This document shows positions 8,549 to 12,396 of a stretch of DNA of 12,396 bases, in pieces (within the stretch, counting starts at the first letter, position 1; every line of letters starts with the position of its first letter). The notes beneath the pieces are model-generated. The model was given only the letters and a program-made list of their open reading frames with translations, had not been told where the DNA came from and did no database searches. Both the position numbers and the translations under genes were made by a program. Origin of the DNA: Nitrospinota bacterium (GTDB lineage: Bacteria > JAUXIQ01); assembly GCA_030620925.1 (NCBI GenBank), contig JAUXIQ010000021.1, forward strand, positions 1 to 12,396, read 5' to 3'.

Positions 8549-8582
8549 GGCAGGAGAGATAAACTCTCTCCTGCCTTTTTTT
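8549..8582 (+). terminator. Strong rho-independent terminator of the Fe-S operon
   Basis: A perfect eleven-pair stem (8549-8559 GGCAGGAGAGA with 8565-8575 TCTCTCCTGCC) closes the five-base loop TAAAC and is followed at once by seven Ts (8576-8582). It lies 27 bases after the stop of the 215-aa gene and marks the end of the three-gene unit. Confidence 0.95.
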
Positions 8583-8636
8583 GCTCGGATTGATGCGAAA
8601 ATAACAGCGCTGTAAAGATTTTTGCCGATAATGCCG

Positions 8637-8676
8637 TTAAAAAATTCTGGTCAAGCACAATATGATATATTATTAA
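8637..8676 (+). promoter_or_regulatory. AT-rich promoter region upstream of the PHP gene
   Basis: Two weak sigma-70-like pairs overlap here: TGGTCA (8648-8653) with TATTAA (8671-8676) at 17-base spacing, and TTAAAA (8637-8642) with TATGAT (8661-8666) at 18. The sequence is much more AT-rich than its surroundings and follows a strong terminator, so a promoter is expected here. The exact boxes are uncertain. Confidence 0.3.
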
Positions 8677-8733
8677 TTAACAGAATTACAGTCTTTGTGA
8701 ATTTACTCTAATGCCTCACAACCGGAGCACTCC

Positions 8734-9435
8734 ATGATATTCGAAATGCACTGTCATACCCGCTACGGCTCCTCCTGCAGTTACATGTCGCCTGATGAAC
8801 TGGTGAAGAAGGGGGCAGAGGTGGGATTGGACGGAGTGTGCATCACCGAGCACGACATCCCCTGGGACAAAAAAGCAACGGAAGAGCTTTCAAACCGATT
8901 TGGCATCCTGGTCATCGGGGGTATGGAGGTCAGCACGCCGTACGGTGAGGTGCTGGTCTGGGGACTGCACGAGCCTATCTTCGATGTGGAGGATATCTAT
9001 GAGCTTCGCCGCCGGGTGGACAGAGCAGGCGGAGTTATGGTCGCAGCTCATCCCTTTCGCGGGGCACACACTTTCATACGCTGGGACCCCGTTGAGGGGA
9101 TGATCCCCAAGATAGACGAGGCCCTTCAACTGCCCATCTTCAAGGCAGTGGATGGAATGGAAGTATTCAACGGTATGGCCCCCAACTGGGAGCTCGATCT
9201 GAGCAGCGCCGTTTGTGACAACCTGCCAATCATGGGTACCGGCGGGAGCGATGCACACAACGTGGAAGCGGTCGGCGACTGTGTCACCGTCCTTCAAAAA
9301 CGTGTGACTACCGAGGAACAGTTTTTCGATGAAATAAGGGAAGGCAGGTATTGCGCCCAGCACAGGTTGCTCGACCGGTTCTACCCCGATAACGGAGTCG
9401 TTCCATCATCGGGAGAGGGACAATCTGATGCATGA
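8734..9435 (+). CDS. PHP-domain metal-dependent phosphoesterase
   Basis: This 233-aa protein is a stand-alone PHP (polymerase and histidinol phosphatase) domain, a distorted TIM barrel that hydrolyses phosphoesters with a di- or trinuclear metal centre. The ligand motifs appear in order: HxH (H6, H8), TEH (E39, H40), GMEV (E65), AHPF (H106), GMEVFN (E143) and GSDAH (D173, H175). Length and order fit the TrpH/YciV-like small PHP proteins, whose known members act on 3',5'-nucleoside bisphosphates or short RNA ends. The substrate here is unknown. GGAG (8724-8727) lies six bases before the ATG. It is preceded by a strong terminator, so it starts a new unit, and its last eight bases overlap the start of the small cysteine-rich gene downstream, which suggests translational coupling. 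The C-terminal 15 residues look disordered. Confidence 0.88.
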   Translation: MIFEMHCHTRYGSSCSYMSPDELVKKGAEVGLDGVCITEHDIPWDKKATEELSNRFGILVIGGMEVSTPYGEVLVWGLHEPIFDVEDIYELRRRVDRAGGVMVAAHPFRGAHTFIRWDPVEGMIPKIDEALQLPIFKAVDGMEVFNGMAPNWELDLSSAVCDNLPIMGTGGSDAHNVEAVGDCVTVLQKRVTTEEQFFDEIREGRYCAQHRLLDRFYPDNGVVPSSGEGQSDA

Positions 9436-9682
9436 TAACCATGAGCCTACGTGCTCCTTCTGCGCCAAGTTTGTGCTGCCATACAGTGAAGGCCTGCTGG
9501 CCGACTGGGGCTACTGTGGCGAGGAGATGAAAGGGTGTGAGCCATCGCCGGAGGAGCTCAAAGAGGTAGAGGAAGAGGTAAAGAGCGGAGACAACAGCTT
9601 TCTCACCAAGGGGGCCATTCCGTTGTATCAGGCACTGGGCGAGGGATGCGACAAATTTGAAGATGTAGGCAGCCACCACTAA
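9428..9682 (+). CDS. Small cysteine-rich protein, possible Fe-S or zinc site
   Basis: This acidic 84-aa protein has C9 and C12 (CSFC), C30 (WGYC), C37 (KGC) and C74 (GCDKFE). A CxxC near the start, a GYC in the middle and a GCxKFE end resemble the small 'C..C...GxC...C.xF' metal-binding proteins found beside anaerobic enzymes, including small subunits of glycyl-radical enzymes. No such enzyme is visible here and I would not assign the function. The ATG at 9428 lies within the last codons of the PHP gene (eight-base overlap, different frame) and has GGGAGAGGGA (9411-9420) seven bases upstream, so it is well placed for coupled translation. The middle (about 40-55) is a Glu/Lys-rich helix. No membrane segment is present. 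Confidence 0.7.
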   Translation: MHDNHEPTCSFCAKFVLPYSEGLLADWGYCGEEMKGCEPSPEELKEVEEEVKSGDNSFLTKGAIPLYQALGEGCDKFEDVGSHH

Positions 9683-9693
9683 GGCCGTCAACC

Positions 9694-9773
9694 CCCCTGC
9701 AGGGGAGCCTTCCCCATTGCAGGAGCGCCTTCCAGGCGCGAAAGACCAAACTAGAAGAGACGGTCTCCCTTCT
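9694..9773 (+). repeat. Cluster of hairpins downstream of the cysteine-rich gene
   Basis: Three inverted repeats lie in tandem. CCTGCAGGGGA (9696-9706) pairs with TCCCC (9711-9715) and TGCAGG (9718-9723) around a four-base loop with a two-base bulge; its left part is also the palindrome CCCCTGCAGGGG (9694-9705). GCGCCT (9725-9730) pairs with AGGCGC (9734-9739). AGAAG (9753-9757) pairs with CTTCT (9769-9773) around the dyad GAGACGGTCTC (9757-9767). None has a T tract. The first, eleven bases after the stop, may stabilise or end the upstream mRNA. The rest of 9683-9895 shows no supported gene. Confidence 0.45.
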
Positions 9774-9872
9774 TCAGCCCAATCCGCCCGAAATAAATAA
9801 TTCCGTTGATAGGGGCGGCGTCTTGATACCCCTGTTAATTTCCGTACCTTGTTCACTCCACGCTATTATTCC

Positions 9873-9901
9873 TTTCGTATCCCGTTCCCCTTTAGTATAA
9901 T
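9873..9901 (+). promoter_or_regulatory. Candidate promoter of the crotonase gene
   Basis: A perfect TATAAT (9896-9901) is preceded by a poor -35 region (TTTCGT, 9873-9878, 17-base spacing). RNA starting near 9908 would give a leader of about 70 bases to the ATG at 9977. The -10 box is convincing and the -35 box is not. Confidence 0.45.
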
Positions 9902-9976
9902 AGCAACCGCATTTTTCGGAGGGGTGGCTTTGGAGAAAATCCGGCATAAATGGATAACATTAAGAGGGGAGGGGTA

Positions 9977-10768
9977 ATGTCCGAGGACATATTACTTGTT
10001 GATAAGAAAGATATGGTCTGCACGCTGACGCTCAATCGGCCAGCTAAGCGCAACTCGCTTTCACCCGCCCTGTTGTTCAGGCTGGCCGATGCTTTGAACG
10101 AATTGAACGAGGACGACGACATACGCTGCGTGGTGATAAAAGGGGCAGGAGACAAGGCGTTTTCGGCAGGGTACGACATCCGCGAGATACCCAACACACC
10201 CGAAGACAGGGAGCGACTCCAGCAGACCAACCCTCTGCCGACAGGTCTGAAGGCGGTAACCGATTACAAATACCCCGTTATCGCCATGATAAACGGCTAC
10301 GCAGTGGGTGCGGGCTGCGAACTGTCGGTGACCTGTGATCTCAGGTTAGCCTCGGAGAAGTCAATCCTGGGGATGCCCCCCGCCAAGCTGGGCGTTCTTT
10401 ACAGCGCCAGCGGGATGCAGCGCTTCATTAACCTCATCGGATTGGGTAACACCAAGGAGATATTTTACACCGGAAGGCTGGTCGACGCCCAGCGCGCCCT
10501 GCAGATGGGGTTGATAAATCAGCTCTTGCCTGAGTCTGAGCTGGAGGCTGTTACCTACGAAATGGCGGCGGAGATAGCCGGTAACGCACCCCTTTCGGTG
10601 AGCAATACCAAGAAAGGGCTGGAGCTTGTTCTAAACTATCAGTCCATGAACTCCGAGGGCCAGAATCTTTACAGCACCATGGTGGAGCAGTGTTTCAGCA
10701 GCGATGATATGAAGGAGGGGCAAAAGGCTTTCCTGGAGAAACGAAAGCCCAAATTCATCGGCCGTTAG
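9977..10768 (+). CDS. Crotonase-family protein: enoyl-CoA hydratase/isomerase or acyl-CoA decarboxylase-like
   Basis: This 263-aa cytosolic protein has the crotonase fold and acts on a CoA thioester. The oxyanion-hole segments are FSAGYDIRE (62-70) and GYAVGAGCEL (107-116), with E115 at the position of the first hydratase glutamate. The second catalytic glutamate is absent: the family PE is PP here (134-135, GMPPAKLG). The segments FSAGYDI, KLGVLYSASG with Y142, AQRALQMGLIN and the ending FLEKRKPKF look more like E. coli methylmalonyl-CoA decarboxylase than a standard hydratase, although that enzyme's active-site His is Tyr66 here. So it may be a decarboxylase or isomerase rather than a hydratase. 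I chose the ATG at 9977 because GAGGGGAGGGG (9964-9974) precedes it directly. An in-frame ATG at 9950 would add nine residues but lacks a well-spaced site. It ends at the terminator at 10870-10905 and appears monocistronic. Confidence 0.88.
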   Translation: MSEDILLVDKKDMVCTLTLNRPAKRNSLSPALLFRLADALNELNEDDDIRCVVIKGAGDKAFSAGYDIREIPNTPEDRERLQQTNPLPTGLKAVTDYKYPVIAMINGYAVGAGCELSVTCDLRLASEKSILGMPPAKLGVLYSASGMQRFINLIGLGNTKEIFYTGRLVDAQRALQMGLINQLLPESELEAVTYEMAAEIAGNAPLSVSNTKKGLELVLNYQSMNSEGQNLYSTMVEQCFSSDDMKEGQKAFLEKRKPKFIGR

Positions 10769-10862
10769 ATACAAACCGCAGCGATATTCCACCAATAGGT
10801 AAACTATTGAAAAGCACAGGGTTTGCTAATGTTAATCAATAATATACCATGTTAAATTTTAC

Positions 10863-10892
10863 TTGACAGCGGCCTGACACCAATAATAGAAT
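10863..10892 (+). promoter_or_regulatory. Promoter of the dehydratase-subunit operon, overlapping a terminator
   Basis: A perfect TTGACA (10863-10868) and TAGAAT (10887-10892, 5/6 match) are 18 bases apart. The -10 box covers the loop and the first base of the 3' arm of the terminator hairpin at 10870-10905. RNA would start at about 10899-10900, past both hairpin arms, so transcripts from this promoter cannot form the hairpin. The leader to the ATG at 10983 would be about 84 bases. Confidence 0.6.
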
Positions 10893-10905
10893 CAGGCCGT
10901 TTTTT
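10870..10905 (+). terminator. Rho-independent terminator after the crotonase gene
   Basis: CGGCCTGA (10870-10877) and TCAGGCCG (10892-10899) form a perfect eight-pair stem around a 14-base loop, followed by six Ts (10900-10905). It lies about 100 bases after the crotonase stop; the sequence between is AT-rich with nothing recognisable. The long loop holds the -10 region of the next promoter. Confidence 0.8.
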
Positions 10906-10982
10906 ACGTACGAATTAAAGACATTCCGGCGGTAATTCAACGGTAGGTGAAGGGTAAAAGCTGATATATGGGGGGAGCGGCG

Positions 10983-12086
10983 ATGTTAGACGAGTTCAGG
11001 GAAGCGTTCGATAAGCGGTATGAGACGGTGAAGGAGGAAAAGGCTAACGGTAAAGGGGCCGTGGGCTGGATGTGCAACTACGTCCCTGAGGAAATCTTCC
11101 ACGCCGCGGGCTACAATCCCATTCGGGTGTTGGGCAAAGAGGGGGAGACCACCATGGCCGACGCCTACCTCTATACCAACATGTGCACCCTGGTGCGGAG
11201 CTGCCTGGAGGAGGGTTTCAATAAGGGATTCGATTTTTTAGACGGTATGGTGGCCGTGAACACCTGCGATCATGTGCGCCGCTTCTACGATGTATGGAGC
11301 AGATATATCCCCACGCCTTTCATCCACGAGCTGTTCGTGCCCCACAAAGTAAATGAGCACTCGGAGAGATTCTTCACTGAGGAAGTAACCCAGCTCAAAG
11401 AGAAATTCGAAGAATATAGCGGGAAAAAAATCACCGACGATAAGCTCTCAGAGTCCATCAAGCTCTATAACAGGGCCCGGAGCCTGCTTCGGGAGATATC
11501 CGAGACCCGCAAGGCCGATCCCCCGCCCATAACCGGCGAGGAATTTCTTGAAGTGATGCTGCCCGGGCTTGTGCTGCCAAAAGAGAAACATGTAGAGATG
11601 CTCGAGGGCTACTTACAGGAGCTGAAAGGTAAGAAGGCAGAGGATGACGACAGGCTCCGCATTTATCTGCTGGGCAGCGAGTTGGACAACACTGAGTATA
11701 TCAGGATCATAGAGGATGCGGGCGGCCTTGTGGTCGCCGATGACCTGTGCACCGGCGCCAAGTACTTCCTGGACGACGTGGAGGAGAACGGGGATCCCGT
11801 GGCCGCCATATCCCGGAGGTATCTGAAGAGGGCCGAGTGCCCCAGGATGCGGCCCGCAGACACGCGCCTGAAGCGGATCGCCGATACCATCGAAGAATAC
11901 GATATCGACGCGGTGGTCCTGGAAGTCATCAAGTTCTGCAACCTCTACGGCGAGGATTACCCGATACTGAAGAAGGCGCTGGACAAGCTGGATGTCCCCG
12001 TGCTCATGATAAGCAGGGAGTATTCCACTGCCGGAGTGGGCCAGATAAGGACCAGAGTGGAAGCTTTCTTTGAAAGCATAACCTGA
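10983..12086 (+). CDS. 2-hydroxyacyl-CoA dehydratase / benzoyl-CoA reductase-type subunit
   Basis: This 367-aa protein belongs to the HgdB/FldC/BcrB-BcrC family, whose heterodimers carry [4Fe-4S] clusters and either dehydrate 2-hydroxyacyl-CoAs or reduce benzoyl-CoA after ATP-driven activation. Family landmarks are FHAAGYNPIRVLG (39-51), C68 and C74 (TNMCTLVRSC), C95 (VNTCDHVRR), YIPTPFIHELFVPHK (108-122) and C309 (EVIKFC). C68, C95 and C309 are the likely cluster ligands. LRIYLLGSELDN (205-216) starts the second Rossmann-like half and SREYSTAG (344-351) is typical near the end. I chose the ATG at 10983 because GGGAG (10973-10977) lies five bases upstream. An in-frame ATG at 10968 would add MGGAA but lacks a well-spaced site. 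The partner subunit begins 20 bases after its stop. Sequence alone does not separate dehydratase from ring reductase. Confidence 0.87.
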   Translation: MLDEFREAFDKRYETVKEEKANGKGAVGWMCNYVPEEIFHAAGYNPIRVLGKEGETTMADAYLYTNMCTLVRSCLEEGFNKGFDFLDGMVAVNTCDHVRRFYDVWSRYIPTPFIHELFVPHKVNEHSERFFTEEVTQLKEKFEEYSGKKITDDKLSESIKLYNRARSLLREISETRKADPPPITGEEFLEVMLPGLVLPKEKHVEMLEGYLQELKGKKAEDDDRLRIYLLGSELDNTEYIRIIEDAGGLVVADDLCTGAKYFLDDVEENGDPVAAISRRYLKRAECPRMRPADTRLKRIADTIEEYDIDAVVLEVIKFCNLYGEDYPILKKALDKLDVPVLMISREYSTAGVGQIRTRVEAFFESIT

Positions 12087-12106
12087 CATTGTAGAAGGGG
12101 GGAATC

Positions 12107-12396
12107 ATGTCTGTTGAACTGGAAGGCCAGGAGTTCGGACTTATAATCAAGAATCTCAACAGCACACTGGAGCGGCTGGCAAAAAGGGATGTGGCCCAGA
12201 GCGACATCTTTTTCTGGGAAGCCATGCGCAACTATTATGTGAGGGCCCATGAAGCCAACGAGAAGGGGGAGCCCATCGCTTTGACCGGGATGTTCATTCC
12301 GGTGGAGCTCCTGGTGGCCATGGATATCCCCCACGTGTGCGCCGAGAACAACGCCATGTTCACCTCTCAGATGGAGATCGACAAAGTCCCCGATCT
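12107..12396 (+). CDS. Second 2-hydroxyacyl-CoA dehydratase / benzoyl-CoA reductase-type subunit (3' partial)
   Basis: Only the first 96 codons are in the window; the frame is open to the edge. The ATG at 12107 follows AAGGGGGGAA (12095-12104) and comes 20 bases after the previous subunit, so they are co-transcribed. After a helical N-terminus, KGEPIALTGMFIPVELLVAM (53-72) followed by DIPHVCAENNAMFTSQ is the start of the HgdA/BcrB-like fold, and corresponds to the AAGYNPIRVLG region of the first subunit. Together they should form the catalytic heterodimer. An activator ATPase (HgdC/BcrAD-like) is needed by all characterised members; it is not in this window and would be expected downstream. 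Confidence 0.82.
   Translation, partial: MSVELEGQEFGLIIKNLNSTLERLAKRDVAQSDIFFWEAMRNYYVRAHEANEKGEPIALTGMFIPVELLVAMDIPHVCAENNAMFTSQMEIDKVPD

Noticed and set aside
9308-9856. A 182-codon minus-strand frame crossing the gap after the cysteine-rich gene
   Set aside because: It overlaps two supported + strand genes and starts with GTG beside only a poor ribosome site. Its translation shows no family pattern.
9950-9976. An upstream in-frame start for the crotonase
   Set aside because: The nine added residues are encoded largely by the strong GAGGGGAGGGG ribosome site that serves the ATG at 9977, so they are probably not translated.

Overview
The window reads as ordinary chromosome from an anaerobic bacterium, most likely a Dehalococcoidia-type Chloroflexota. 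Two things suggest this. A class V aminotransferase, a long ACT-type serA and purA lie in a row, an order I recall from Dehalococcoides-like genomes (from memory, not searched). Downstream is a set of oxygen-sensitive Fe-S acyl-CoA enzymes and ferredoxins typical of strict anaerobes. All convincing genes are on the + strand. I see no tRNA, rRNA, CRISPR array or mobile element.

Layout. 1-330 is the tail of an extracytoplasmic-looking protein, closed by a hairpin terminator. A promoter and a foldable leader (about 440-623) precede an aminotransferase (624-1778), serA (1826-3412) and purA (3472-4761), which are housekeeping serine and purine genes. From 4893 the content turns to anaerobic carbon metabolism. 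A 4-hydroxybutyryl-CoA dehydratase-like flavin/Fe-S enzyme (4893-6326) ends at a GC hairpin. A 361-base gap with a promoter and potential alternative RNA pairings follows. Then comes a tight three-gene unit (6688-8521): an 18-cysteine Fe-S protein, a small 2[4Fe-4S] ferredoxin and an unrecognised 215-aa protein, ended by a textbook terminator.

Next are a PHP-domain metal phosphoesterase and an overlapping small cysteine-rich protein (8734-9682), then a hairpin-rich gap. A crotonase-family protein (9977-10768) resembles methylmalonyl-CoA decarboxylase as much as a hydratase. A terminator interlocked with a promoter (10863-10905) separates it from the start of a 2-hydroxyacyl-CoA dehydratase / benzoyl-CoA reductase-type operon: one complete subunit (10983-12086) and the first 96 codons of its partner (12107 to the window edge).

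Taken together, 4893-12396 looks like a metabolic island for radical or reductive acyl-CoA chemistry, with dedicated electron carriers. The substrate cannot be read from the sequence. The parts most likely to be undescribed are the three-gene Fe-S unit with its leader, the crotonase with an altered active site, and the PHP/cysteine-rich pair.
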